Positions 53,563 through 62,311 are shown, counted from the first letter of the stretch. The stretch is DNA of 64,000 nt from Gordonia pseudamarae (GCF_025273675.1 NZ_CP045809.1:4960001-5024000); one strand, 5' to 3'. The notes: generated by a model from the letters alone, not told the origin. A program made the numbers and translations.

Positions 53563-54087
53563 TCAGTTGAGCCGCCGGTGCTGCTGGGTCAGCGTCACCG
53601 ACGCGTGCCCGGGCAGAGTCCGGCCACCGGCCTTGATCGGCGTGATGGTGAACTTGTTGTTCCCGTAAAACGACCATTCATACGGGACGGCCACCCGGAC
53701 TTCGAGTTGCTGGTTCGCCGGGAGCTGTTGAACCGTGTACTTGACCTGATAAGTCTTCTCATCACGGGGCACGAAGGAACCGTTCACAACCTTGGCCGTG
53801 CTGCCCACAGGCGTCGTGTTGTCCCCGAAGGTGCCATTCGCGGGGTTCTGCTTGACCACTGTGACCAGGCCGGGCGTCACGATCTTGCCGTAGTTCTTCT
53901 TGGCCCATTCATTCTGGAGAATCAGAGTGATGGTCACCGAGTTCGATACCACACACGCCCGACAGAGCTTCGGGGTCGGCTTCATTGTCGTCGGGGGCGG
54001 AGCCGCGCCGACCTGCCCCGACATGACCCCGGCGAGGCCGAGTGTCAGTAGCAGGGACACAAGTCCGGTGACGATTTTTCGTGTCAT
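53563..54087 (-). CDS. Small secreted protein of unknown function (C)
   Basis: A 174-residue protein with a signal peptide (KIVTGLVSLLLTLGLAGVMS, cleavage near VGA-AP). Two cysteines lie near the mature N-terminus (KLCRACVVSN), which could form a tight disulfide or metal site. The rest is beta-rich (VSNSVTITLILQNEWAKKNY, KTYQVKYTVQQLPANQQLEV). The ATG at 54087 follows GAAAGGAA. I do not recognise the family, although size and layout resemble protein A at 23965. The shared palindromic motif lies 68 nt upstream of the start, exactly as for protein A. Confidence 0.75.
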   Translation of the reverse strand: MTRKIVTGLVSLLLTLGLAGVMSGQVGAAPPPTTMKPTPKLCRACVVSNSVTITLILQNEWAKKNYGKIVTPGLVTVVKQNPANGTFGDNTTPVGSTAKVVNGSFVPRDEKTYQVKYTVQQLPANQQLEVRVAVPYEWSFYGNNKFTITPIKAGGRTLPGHASVTLTQQHRRLN

Positions 54088-54155
54088 GAGAAATTCCTTT
54101 CCATGCTGTGCGGGAACAATTCGAAGGATGCGCCATGGGCATCTGGTTGCAACGA

Positions 54156-54174
54156 GTAGTCGACTACTCGAATC
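54156..54174 (-). promoter_or_regulatory. Shared palindromic promoter motif, copy C
   Basis: Minus strand GATTCGAGTAGTCGACTAC, embedded in the perfect 18-bp palindrome CGAGTAGTCGACTACTCG. It lies 68 nt before the ATG of secreted protein C. GGATTC and CGTTGC are separated by 15 nt. Confidence 0.7.
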
Positions 54175-54300
54175 CACGAGCCCACCACGCGTCGATGCAG
54201 GCCGCCGGCTTCGCGGGACGGGTATGCGGGAGCGTCGCCGGGCCTCGCCCGCCGGGCGGGACCGATGCGCGGCGACGCATCGCAGGATGATCGTTGTCGG

Positions 54301-54663
54301 TCAGTTCTTCTTGAGCTTCACCAGACCGATCGGGCTGCGCAGTTCATCGGGGCCGGCAAGGGTGTTCTTGCCACAGTGCATCCACACATCGTGATAGCCG
54401 GGGGTGCCGCGCAGGGTTCGCACCCGAAGACTGTTCGGCGGAATCGTGAACCGCGCACCGATCGCGTGGGGTTCGACCACCCAGGTCTCGCATTCGATGG
54501 GGTAGGAGTTTGAGTTCTTCACCGCGACAATGACTCTGCCGTGGCTCTTCACGTCCAGATGAGTCGTCGGGGTGGCGGCCGAGGCAGTGCCGGCAGCACC
54601 CAGCAGGACCATCCCCGACGCGGCTGTGGCAATGGCCGCGGCTACGATACGACGTGCATTCAT
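54301..54663 (-). CDS. Small secreted protein of unknown function (D)
   Basis: A 120-residue protein with a strong signal peptide (RRIVAAAIATAASGMVLLGA, cleavage near ASA-ATP). The mature part of about 90 residues has two cysteines (PIECETWV and WMHCGKNT), likely paired, and is basic at the end (GLVKLKKN). AGGAGGACATC precedes the ATG. No recognised domain. Unlike proteins A-C, its upstream region lacks the shared palindromic motif. Confidence 0.75.
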   Translation of the reverse strand: MNARRIVAAAIATAASGMVLLGAAGTASAATPTTHLDVKSHGRVIVAVKNSNSYPIECETWVVEPHAIGARFTIPPNSLRVRTLRGTPGYHDVWMHCGKNTLAGPDELRSPIGLVKLKKN

Positions 54664-55156
54664 GATGTCCTCCTGAAGAATTGTTGACGGTTGTTGTCGA
54701 TTGACATTTCAAAGAATGACGGGTGATCTTCGGACGGTCAATCCTCCGGAATGGGTAGTTCTCCCCGGCCGGAGTGCGTAACACTCGCCTACATGCCCGA
54801 AGTCACCATCCCCATAGAAAAAGCACGGTGCCGGACCGCGGGAAAGAATCGCCGAAAGGCTGCTGTCACCATTTCCGGTGTCATCCGATAATTTCTTTCT
54901 TTCCGCTAACGATCTACGTGGAATTGCGGCCCTCCGATTCACCCGCGGAGGCCGTGCCCTCCCCCGTCGTCGACGAAACCCAGGCCGTTCTCGCAGGTCG
55001 CCGTACCGCCGCAACCACCAGGCCGGCATCGGAGACGACATGACGATGCAGGTACCTCCGGCACCCGGCCGCCGACCCGAGAAGCAACCATCCGCAGACG
55101 AGCGGACCGTCCCCGAGCATCCCCGGTACGAGCGTTCTCGTGCGATCTACGGCAGA
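54664..55156. other. Divergent intergenic region between secreted-protein genes D and E
   Basis: About 490 bases without a supported gene. The first 250 bases are relatively AT-rich (ATTGTTGACGGTTGTTGTCG, GATAATTTCTTTCTTTCCGC) and probably hold promoters for both directions. A frame open across 54878-55156 on the plus strand joins gene E but shows no family-like features. Confidence 0.5.
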
Positions 55157-55651
55157 ATGCGCCTTATGCGCGTGAACAACACCTCGCCGTCCGCCGTCCG
55201 TACCCGTGGCCGTTCGGCCCGCCGCATCGCCGCCGCCGTCGCCGTCACCGCAGGTCTCGGCGGGATGCTGGGCGGCGCCGTGACCGCCCCCGATGCGTCG
55301 GCCGCCCCCAAGAAGACCACGACCCAGCCGGCAGCCAAGAAGAAGTCCAAGCCGATCGTGCGCGCCTGGGCGTCACACGGCCGGATCTTCATGAGCGCCA
55401 TCAACCTGCCCGAAGGCCCCAAGCTGTGCGGTCTCACCGTGCAGGTGGCCTCGCAGTACATCGGCAGCTACGAGCCCATCAAGCAACTCGGCGACAAGGC
55501 CACCAGCAGGCAGTCGATCACCCTGGCCACCGGATCGCTGCCGCCCGGCAGCCACACCGTCAGCCTGCGCTGCTACAGCCGCGACGACGGCGCCACCATC
55601 GTCGCCTCCACCCGGCACGTGTCGATCGGCCTCGTCGAGTGGGCCTCCTGA
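55157..55651 (+). CDS. Small secreted protein of unknown function (E)
   Basis: A protein of about 164 residues, with an alternative ATG at 55166. A basic n-region (RTRGRSARRIAAA) and hydrophobic core (VAVTAGLGGMLGGAV) form a signal peptide cut near ASA-APKK. A Lys/Thr/Pro-rich spacer follows, then a domain of about 105 residues with two cysteines (KLCGLTVQV and SLRCYSRDD) and Ig-like beta character ending STRHVSIGLVEW. No recognised family. It stands alone on the plus strand, convergent with hsdR. Confidence 0.7.
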   Translation: MRLMRVNNTSPSAVRTRGRSARRIAAAVAVTAGLGGMLGGAVTAPDASAAPKKTTTQPAAKKKSKPIVRAWASHGRIFMSAINLPEGPKLCGLTVQVASQYIGSYEPIKQLGDKATSRQSITLATGSLPPGSHTVSLRCYSRDDGATIVASTRHVSIGLVEWAS

Positions 55652-55670
55652 GCATGTTCCAGACCCGCGA

Positions 55671-55704
55671 ATAGCGCCCGGCATCACCATTCGGCGGGCG
55701 CTAT
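55671..55704. terminator. Convergent hairpin terminator between gene E and hsdR
   Basis: The 10-bp arms ATAGCGCCCG (55671-55680) and CGGGCGCTAT (55695-55704) flank a 14-nt loop, between two convergent stops. No long T tract. Confidence 0.6.
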
Positions 55705-55713
55705 CGGCGGGGC

Positions 55714-58700
55714 TTATGACGAGAGGGCCGCGTGTCTCTCGGCGTAGCCGGGGGCCAGCGCCTCCATCTGCTCGATCACAATCTTGATGGCCTCGGGCTG
55801 CTTGTCGGGCGGGTACTTGAACTTGACGAGCACCCGCTTCACCGATGAGCGGAGTTTGGCACGCACGTCGTCACGGACGGTCCAGTCGTACTTGGTATCT
55901 CGCTGCATGATGTGTACCAGTTCACGCGCGATGTCGGCGAGCACGTCGTTGCCTTGCAGTTCGACGGCCGACTTGTTGGCGGCGACGGCGTCGAAAAACG
56001 CCAGTTCGTCATCGGAGAGCGGCGGGTTGAAGTTCTGCCCCCGAGAGCCTTCGGCCGCGATATCGTGCGCCATGGCGATGAGTTCGGCGATCACCTCGGC
56101 GGAGGTGACCTGCTGGTTGGTGTAGCGGCGCATCAGCTCGGTGATCCGGTCGGAGAATGCTCGTTGCCGCACGAGACTATTGCGAGTGGCTCGGCGTGAT
56201 TCCCCGGTGAGGGTGGCGCGCAGCGCCTCGATCGCCAGGTGTGGGTTGGCGGCCGCCCGCGCTGTGGCCTCGAACTCGGGAGTGAGATCGTTCAGCGACG
56301 GTGTGGGCAGACCCGCGGCCGCGTAGATGTCGACAACCTCACCGGACGCGGTGGAGTCGGCGACCAGCCGTGACAGCAGCCGTCTGATGTCGTCCGGGAT
56401 GGGCTTGCCCTCGGCCTGGCGCCGGTTGGCCTCGATCTTGCCCATCCACACCCGCACCTCCGCATAGAATTTGATGTCCGGACGCAGTTCGGCGAGCGTA
56501 TGGTCGCCACCGGCAAGTGCCCAGGCGCGAGCAAGAGTCGCGGCCAACTCGCGGAAGCGCAGCGCCGCCGGCTTCGGCTGCCCGTCGACCTCGACGCCCG
56601 GCGTGTCGGGAGCCAGCAGGTGATTCGCCAAACCCTGGGTGGCCCGCATCCACGGGTTGTTGCGACCACTGCCGACCACTGCGCGCCAGTCGTATCCGGC
56701 GCACAGCGTGTCGATCTGGGCGAGCGTCTCGCGGGCCAGTCCGGCGGCCTCATCGATGCGTTTGCCGACGGGTCTGGTCTGCTGATCGGTGTCGGTGTAC
56801 TCGGCCAGCGCCGCGTTCAGGTTCTCCGCGAGCGGTGCGTAGGCGACGAGCAGACCGGCGGGTTTGCCGCGGAACGTGCGGTTCACCCTGGCCAGGGTCT
56901 GCATGAGCAGCGCCCCCTTGAGCGGGCGGTCCAGGTACAGGGTGTGCAGCGGCGGCGCGTCGAATCCGGTGAGCAGCATGTCCTTGACGATGACTATCCG
57001 CAGCGGGTCGTCGGGATCTTTGAGACGTTTCTGGATGGCCTTGTTCTGTGCGTCGCGTCGCACGTGCCGGCTGATCGGCTCCTGGTCTTTCGCCGACCCC
57101 GAATAGATGACCTTGATGACTCCCTCGGATTCGGAGTCGTTGTGCCAGTCCGGTTTCAGGGCGATGATCTCATCGTAGAGACGGGCACAGATATCGCGGG
57201 TGGCACCGACGACGAGCGCTTTGCCCGAGGTTTCGATGAACGGCACCATCGCTGCCATGCGGGTTTCCCAGTGCGCGACGATGTCGGCGGCGAGCGCCTT
57301 GAGTCGTTGCGGCGCACCATATACCGCGTTGATGACGGCGACGGACTTCTCGATCTGGGCGCGTTCGACGTCATCGAGTCCGCGGGTGGCCTCGTCGGCG
57401 GCACGGTCGAGGTCGTCTTCGGTGATCTGTTCGGCCAGCGACACTTTGATCAGTCGCGGCTCGAAATACACGGGGACGGTGGCTCCGTCGTCGACGGCAC
57501 GGGTCAGGTCGTAGATGTCGATGTAGGGCCCGAATACGTCACGGGTGTTGCGTTCGGCCGACGAGATCGGGGTTCCGGTGAAAGCGATGAGGGTCGCGTT
57601 CGGTACCGCGTCGGCGAGGTGACGGGCGTAGCCGTCGAGGTCGTCGTAGTGGCTGCGGTGCGCCTCGTCGACGATGACGATCACATTGCGGCGGTCGGTG
57701 AGCAGCGGGTGGTCGGCGCCGGCTTCGCGTTCTTCTTTTGTGCGACCGAACTTTTGCAGCGTGGTGAAGTAGATGCCGCCGGTGGTCCGGTCGGCGAGTT
57801 CGTGGCGCAGCTCGTCGCGGGTGCCGATCTTGACCGGCGACTCACCGAGCAGCCGTGACCGGTTGAAGGTGTCGAACAGTTGCCCGTCGAGGTCGCGGCG
57901 GTCGGTGACGACGATAATGGTGGGGTTCTTCAGTTTGGGCTGTTTGGCGACGAGGTGGGCATACAACTCCATCTCCATCGACTTACCCGATCCCTGAGTG
58001 TGCCACACCACCCCGGCCTTGCCGGTGCTTTCGGCCGCGACCACCGTGTTGCCGACCGCTTTGGTGACCGCGAAATACTGGTGCGGCTTGGCGATTCGTT
58101 TCACATATCCGTCGGCACCGGCATCGTAGGCGACGAAGTTGTGTTGCAGCTGCACGAACCGTTCGGTGTTGAAGACGCCGTCGATGAGGGATTCGAGTTC
58201 GACACCCAGATCGTCGTCTTCGACCGGCTTTCCCGTCTCCACCGGCTTGCCGTCGTCGTCGACATTCCATGGCGCGTAATGCTCGAGCGGGGTGAACGGT
58301 GTGCCGTAACGTGCGGTGAGGCCGTCGCTGATCACGGTGACGACGGCGAACCGGAATGCCATCGGGAACTCACGCAGATAGGTCCGCAGCTGGGCGTGGG
58401 CGGCGGACACCGTCGCTCCGGCCGCCCCGGCCTGTTTGAGTTCGAAGATCGCCACCGGTAATCCGTTGAGGTACAACACCACATCAAAGCGTCGTTCGTG
58501 TTCGCGGCTGCGGATGGTGACCTGCCGGACGGCGAGTAGCTCGTTCTCGTCGGGCCGGGTACTGGCCACCCGGATGGTGGGGGTTTGTTCGATACCGTTG
58601 TGGTCGATATAGGTGATGCCCCGATATCCGCGGGTCACGATCTGATGCAGCCGGTAGTTCTCGGCCATCGGGTCCTGCGACTGGGGCGCCAGGATCGCTG

Positions 58701-58911
58701 CCCGCGCCTGCACCAGATACTCGTGCGGGACCCCACGATTGAGTTCGCGCATCACGGACAGGAGCCGCTCGGGAAGCACCAGATCCTCCCACGACACCCG
58801 TCCCCGCTCGGTTCCGGGCGCGATCTCCTGCCCCTTGAGCGGCTGCCAGTTGTGTTCGGCAAGCCGCTCGACGGTGAACTGCTCCCACTCCGATTCGGGA
58901 ATGATGCTCAT
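55714..58911 (-). CDS. hsdR: HsdR, type I restriction endonuclease subunit R (no hsdM/hsdS nearby)
   Basis: A 1065-residue HsdR protein. The N-terminal PD-(D/E)xK nuclease has FDVVLYLNGLPVAIFELKQ. The helicase motor has Walker A at HTQGSGKS (Lys310), DEAH at Asp415-Glu416 (IVDEAHRSHYDD), FTGTPIS and MLLTGFDAPPLHTLYLDRP, followed by the C-terminal helical region. It would cleave unmodified DNA after ATP-driven translocation in a complex with HsdM and HsdS. Neither partner is encoded here, so it is an orphan or the others are elsewhere. The ATG at 58911 (MSIIPESEWEQFTVERL) follows GGAGCGAG and begins like family members; the frame extends 14 codons upstream. Confidence 0.93.
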   Translation of the reverse strand: MSIIPESEWEQFTVERLAEHNWQPLKGQEIAPGTERGRVSWEDLVLPERLLSVMRELNRGVPHEYLVQARAAILAPQSQDPMAENYRLHQIVTRGYRGITYIDHNGIEQTPTIRVASTRPDENELLAVRQVTIRSREHERRFDVVLYLNGLPVAIFELKQAGAAGATVSAAHAQLRTYLREFPMAFRFAVVTVISDGLTARYGTPFTPLEHYAPWNVDDDGKPVETGKPVEDDDLGVELESLIDGVFNTERFVQLQHNFVAYDAGADGYVKRIAKPHQYFAVTKAVGNTVVAAESTGKAGVVWHTQGSGKSMEMELYAHLVAKQPKLKNPTIIVVTDRRDLDGQLFDTFNRSRLLGESPVKIGTRDELRHELADRTTGGIYFTTLQKFGRTKEEREAGADHPLLTDRRNVIVIVDEAHRSHYDDLDGYARHLADAVPNATLIAFTGTPISSAERNTRDVFGPYIDIYDLTRAVDDGATVPVYFEPRLIKVSLAEQITEDDLDRAADEATRGLDDVERAQIEKSVAVINAVYGAPQRLKALAADIVAHWETRMAAMVPFIETSGKALVVGATRDICARLYDEIIALKPDWHNDSESEGVIKVIYSGSAKDQEPISRHVRRDAQNKAIQKRLKDPDDPLRIVIVKDMLLTGFDAPPLHTLYLDRPLKGALLMQTLARVNRTFRGKPAGLLVAYAPLAENLNAALAEYTDTDQQTRPVGKRIDEAAGLARETLAQIDTLCAGYDWRAVVGSGRNNPWMRATQGLANHLLAPDTPGVEVDGQPKPAALRFRELAATLARAWALAGGDHTLAELRPDIKFYAEVRVWMGKIEANRRQAEGKPIPDDIRRLLSRLVADSTASGEVVDIYAAAGLPTPSLNDLTPEFEATARAAANPHLAIEALRATLTGESRRATRNSLVRQRAFSDRITELMRRYTNQQVTSAEVIAELIAMAHDIAAEGSRGQNFNPPLSDDELAFFDAVAANKSAVELQGNDVLADIARELVHIMQRDTKYDWTVRDDVRAKLRSSVKRVLVKFKYPPDKQPEAIKIVIEQMEALAPGYAERHAALSS

Positions 58912-59012
58912 CCGCTCGCTCCGTCCTCGGCCGCCGACCATCCGCGACGCCACTGCTCCGACACTGATCTCACTATGGCAGAGGACTATGACGCCCTACC
59001 GCCCCTCCAGTG

Positions 59013-59471
59013 TCACCGGGTCTCGATGAAGCCGACACCAGCGCCCGGTTTCTTCGGTACCGACTCCGCCGCCGTCTGGTCCAGTGCTTGGGTCCGCCGG
59101 CGACGAATCCTGTCTTGATAGGCCAGGACATCATCGAGTTGCACGCGGCGGTGCGTGCCGGTTGTCGTACAGTCGATCTCACCCTTGTCGATGAGGCGCA
59201 CCACGGTCGGCCGACTCACACCAAGAATGTCGGCCGCCTCCTGGGTCGACAGCGTTGTGCGTAGCCGCTGAACGGACACCGCCTGACCGTCGGCCAGTGC
59301 GTCGAGCACCCCGGCCAGTAGCACTCGTACGCGGTCGGGCACCGGGGCCGATCGCCCGTCTGCGTCTGTCAAGACGGTCACGCCGCTCGCAAGTACCGCA
59401 CGCAATTGAGCCATCGACGTCCCGTCGGTGGCTTGGTCCGGGAGTACGGTCTGATCTGTCCGAGTGGCCAC
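59013..59471 (-). CDS. Excisionase-type helix-turn-helix protein, probable orphan antitoxin
   Basis: A 152-residue DNA-binding protein. The HTH at about residues 73-110 reads LSTQEAADILGVSRPTVVRLIDKGEI, then GTHRRVQLDDVLAY, typical of the excisionase/MerR-like antitoxins normally followed by a PIN toxin. No PIN gene follows; instead 100 nt later hsdR begins on the same strand. The C-terminus after DRIRRRRTQALDQ (TAAESVPKKPGAGVGF) does not look like the usual tail, so the partner may have been replaced by an insertion here. The GTG start has TACCGT 5 nt upstream, suggesting a leaderless message. Confidence 0.75.
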   Translation of the reverse strand: MATRTDQTVLPDQATDGTSMAQLRAVLASGVTVLTDADGRSAPVPDRVRVLLAGVLDALADGQAVSVQRLRTTLSTQEAADILGVSRPTVVRLIDKGEIDCTTTGTHRRVQLDDVLAYQDRIRRRRTQALDQTAAESVPKKPGAGVGFIETR

Positions 59472-59651
59472 ATGTCACGGTAAAATGAAAGGTCCGGGTT
59501 GCGGTGGTCGGTCCTGCGGCCGTACGGCCCTGAACGGTATGGACGATCTCGAGATCGTCGACCCCCGGAACAGCCGATAAGTCCTCACGCCAACGATCGG
59601 GGTAGCCGGGGGCATGGGCGCATCGGACGACTGAAGGGCCATTGTGGCCTC

Positions 59652-59663
59652 TATGGTGTGGCC
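59652..59663 (+). promoter_or_regulatory. Putative leaderless promoter -10 box of the Rpn gene
   Basis: TATGGT (59652-59657) fits TANNNT and lies 6 nt before the ATG at 59664; no Shine-Dalgarno sequence is present between them. Confidence 0.4.
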
Positions 59664-60680
59664 ATGACGAATGCGGGGGATTCCTCAGGCGGGCAGCCCC
59701 ATGATGCCTTGTTCCGGTTGGTGTTCACCGACCCGGAGAACGCGGGATCGGAGTTGCGGTCGGTGCTGCCACAGGAATTGGCCGCACGAATCGACCTGGA
59801 CGGGCTGGTGTTACAAGAAGGCACATTCGTCGATGAGGTGTTGCGCCATCGGCAGACCGATGTGCTGTTCGCGACCACCGTCGGCGACCGTGATGCCTAC
59901 CTGTATGTGCTCATCGAACACCAGAGTCGGCCCGATCCGTTGATGGCGTTTCGGATGCTGGTCTATCAGGTGCGTATCTGGGAACGCCACCTGGCAGAGC
60001 GTCAACCCGAGTCCGGTGGGCGACCGTTGCCGTTGATCGTTCCGGTGGTCATCTATCAGGGCCGGCGGCGCTGGTCGGCAGCAACCGATGTGGCCGAGTT
60101 GATTGACATCGACACGCAGGTCGCGGCAGCTGCGGGAAGACTTGTGCCCAGGTTCGGCTATCTGCTCGATGACCTGACCGTCGTCGATGATGCCCAGCTA
60201 CGGCAACGGCCGCTCAGCCCGGCGGCCCGGATCACCTTCGTCATGTTCGCCCATGCACCCGACGACCCCGACGTCACCCGCTGGCTGACCGAGTGGGTCG
60301 ATGACCTCTCGGCCATCGACCGCCGACGGCTGGAAGGGGTTTTCCAGTACCTTGTAAGAGTCAGCGTCACACCGGTCGACAACCTGGTCCGGTTCGCTGG
60401 GAAACTGGGCCCGGAAGCTGAGGAGATCGCCATGACCACCGCAGATCAGCTCATCGCCCAAGGACACGACAAAGGACGGACCCAAGGACGCGCCGAAGGA
60501 CGAGCCGAAGGACGAGCCGAGGGACGGGCCGGTTTGCTTCTTGACATGCTGGCCGTGAGGTTCGGCGATCTCGATGCCGACCTGCGAAGCCGGGTCGAGC
60601 ACGCAACAACCGAACAGATCGCGGTATGGAGCGCTCGGCTGGTCCAGGGCGCGGCGACCATCGAAGAGATCATCGAGTAA
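59664..60680 (+). CDS. Rpn family (YhgA-like) PD-(D/E)XK nuclease
   Basis: A 338-residue protein of the recombination-promoting nuclease/putative transposase family. The N-terminal PHDALFRLVFTDPENAGSEL starts the family, then RQTDVLFATTVGDRDAYLYVLIEHQSRPDPLMAFRMLVYQ holds the nuclease core (Asp, then Glu-x-Gln). A central PLIVPVVIYQGRRRW segment follows. The C-terminus has tandem GRAEGRAEGRAEGRAG repeats coded by a 12-bp DNA repeat (about 60484-60530), then a three-helix tail. Such proteins are DNA nucleases that increase RecA-independent recombination in E. coli; some act in phage defence. The ATG at 59664 is supported by the -10 box just upstream. Confidence 0.85.
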   Translation: MTNAGDSSGGQPHDALFRLVFTDPENAGSELRSVLPQELAARIDLDGLVLQEGTFVDEVLRHRQTDVLFATTVGDRDAYLYVLIEHQSRPDPLMAFRMLVYQVRIWERHLAERQPESGGRPLPLIVPVVIYQGRRRWSAATDVAELIDIDTQVAAAAGRLVPRFGYLLDDLTVVDDAQLRQRPLSPAARITFVMFAHAPDDPDVTRWLTEWVDDLSAIDRRRLEGVFQYLVRVSVTPVDNLVRFAGKLGPEAEEIAMTTADQLIAQGHDKGRTQGRAEGRAEGRAEGRAGLLLDMLAVRFGDLDADLRSRVEHATTEQIAVWSARLVQGAATIEEIIE

Positions 60681-60737
60681 CTCGCCGGCATCGACCACTT
60701 CGAAGCCGCGGTGGCGCATGTCCTCGCCGTTCACAAC
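60681..60737. repeat. 57-bp imperfect direct repeat of a segment inside the gene at 61369
   Basis: The segment starting CTCGCCGGCATCGACCACTT matches 61744-61800 at all but about five positions. Here it is not in a gene; it looks like a leftover from duplication or recombination. The other 74 bases up to 60811 hold nothing recognisable. Confidence 0.8.
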
Positions 60738-60811
60738 CTCCCTGGGAGTTACATCTAGATCAATGAGATCCGGAATCGGGACGAACAAACTCTCAAGTAT
60801 GCTCAGTCGCC

Positions 60812-61372
60812 ATGATCCCACCGCTGATCGCGGGCCACCTCCCCGTGGGTAGGTACTCCTGCAGTCTTGAGGAGATCGAATCCACGTTCGTCACGGCCCC
60901 TGCGTTCCGCAATTCGCAGTCACGTCCCGCACTCTTCGACGGTCTACTGGCATACCTGCACGAATGGGAGGAGGCCGAGCGCCTCGTCGACACCAAAGTC
61001 CTGATGTCCCTATGGATCGGTGGCGGGTTCACGAGCGACAAGCTCGATACCGACGATGTCGATGTATCACCGATCGTGAACAGCCGCGCCCTTGACAACC
61101 TTCGCGGACAGGCTGGTAGCGGCCGCATCAAGGCACTGTACTCGCATCGAACACGTGTCCGAAACGAGTACGGCGTCGAACCATTCGTCGTACTATGGAG
61201 GCCATTCACCACCCTCAAGCTGCAGGAACACGACTCGGGAGCACACGAGTACGTTGCAGTACGCGGGATGATGGATGACTTTTGGCAACGCAGGCAGAGC
61301 GCGCCGACGAAGGGCGCAATGACCGAGGAGGACGCTGAACCGGCTCGAGGCTATTTGGAGGTGACAGTGTGA
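60812..61372 (+). CDS. Nucleotidyltransferase-like protein (DUF6932-type), first gene of a two-gene unit
   Basis: A 186-residue protein. The segment LMSLWIGGGFTSDKLDTDDVDVSPIV resembles the GS(F/Y)xTxxxxxxDxDV core of minimal nucleotidyltransferases, with Gly-Gly replacing the usual Gly-Ser. The N-terminus (LPVGRYSCSLEEIESTFV) fits the DUF6932 layout as I recall it. No membrane segment is present. Such small nucleotidyltransferases often act as toxin-antitoxin or abortive-infection components. The 4-nt overlap (GTGA) with the next gene shows tight coupling. Assignment is by motif only and its activity is uncertain because of the altered glycine-serine position. Confidence 0.6.
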   Translation: MIPPLIAGHLPVGRYSCSLEEIESTFVTAPAFRNSQSRPALFDGLLAYLHEWEEAERLVDTKVLMSLWIGGGFTSDKLDTDDVDVSPIVNSRALDNLRGQAGSGRIKALYSHRTRVRNEYGVEPFVVLWRPFTTLKLQEHDSGAHEYVAVRGMMDDFWQRRQSAPTKGAMTEEDAEPARGYLEVTV

Positions 61373-62274
61373 GCATCGTCGAACGGTTCCCGCGCATTCG
61401 GGATCGCTCCACGCCGTCCTGGATCACCGACGCCGCAGACGATGACTCCGACCTCGTTGAGGTCGCGCGGCGATCGTTGCTCGACGCCGTCCACGAGTTG
61501 TCACCGCAAGCGGGATACCCCTACCAGCTGGATCTGCGACTGGTCGGTGAGGCAACCCGCAACGGCAGGCTCCCCACCGATGCGATGGTGATCGCCAATC
61601 GCTTCCAGCAAGAAGTCCGCGAAGCATTGGTCGGATCCGAACTCAGGGACATTCAGCTGGATTGGTGCGGGATCAGCGAAGGCAGTGCGGTGCTGCATCT
61701 GATGCCGAGACCCCACGCGGCCGCCGAGAACGACGAGCTGGACCTCGCCGGCATCGATCACTTCGAGGCCGCGGTGGCGCATGTTCTCGCCGTGCACGAC
61801 CGCCTGGAGGGCGACGAGCCGGACGCCGCGTTCGGCGGCGAACGCGGCGCACTCCTCGACCGGGTACGGCAGATGGCTGACTCGCTCAGTGAACAAGCGC
61901 TCGCCCTTGAGGTCACCGCACACGGTAGCCAGGGCAAGATCTATTCGTCGACGTTGTCACAACGCGGCCAACGCCGAGCACACGAACTGTTCTCGAAAGT
62001 GCTGCGCGAGACCAAGAATGAGCGGGTGACCGGCCTGATCGTCTCCGCCGATATCGAGGCGCGCGCCATCACGATCCGGTCCGCAAAGCACCGCGGCAAG
62101 GTCGAAGTACTCGATATACCGCAACAATTGATCGCGGACGGTGAACTCCGCGCCGGTGTCGAAGCGGATGTCATCGTGGAACTCGTGACCGACTCCGACC
62201 GGGCAGGTCGGCAACGATCGTCACGCCGGAGCTGGATTGGCTATCCCGGCGAGCAGACGGCGCTGGATGTCTGA
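61369..62274 (+). CDS. Unknown protein, second gene of the two-gene unit
   Basis: A 301-residue protein starting with GTG inside the stop of the previous gene. I do not recognise a domain. The middle has an acidic region (PHAAAENDELDLAGIDHFEA), then an alpha-helical stretch, and from about residue 180 a mixed alpha/beta domain (YSSTLSQRGQRRAHELFSKV, RAITIRSAKHRGKVEVL). It has no signal or membrane segment. The coupling suggests it is the functional partner (antitoxin, sensor or effector) of the nucleotidyltransferase-like protein. A fragment of its sequence is repeated at 60681-60737. Confidence 0.6.
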   Translation: MSIVERFPRIRDRSTPSWITDAADDDSDLVEVARRSLLDAVHELSPQAGYPYQLDLRLVGEATRNGRLPTDAMVIANRFQQEVREALVGSELRDIQLDWCGISEGSAVLHLMPRPHAAAENDELDLAGIDHFEAAVAHVLAVHDRLEGDEPDAAFGGERGALLDRVRQMADSLSEQALALEVTAHGSQGKIYSSTLSQRGQRRAHELFSKVLRETKNERVTGLIVSADIEARAITIRSAKHRGKVEVLDIPQQLIADGELRAGVEADVIVELVTDSDRAGRQRSSRRSWIGYPGEQTALDV

Positions 62275-62311
62275 ACCGGAAACGGGTCGATGGTCGGCCC
62301 ATCGACACCGG

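Noticed and set aside
60812..62274. HEPN-MNT toxin-antitoxin assignment for the two-gene unit
   Set aside because: The second protein lacks a visible RxxxxH HEPN motif in the expected context, so I left it as unknown and did not name the system.
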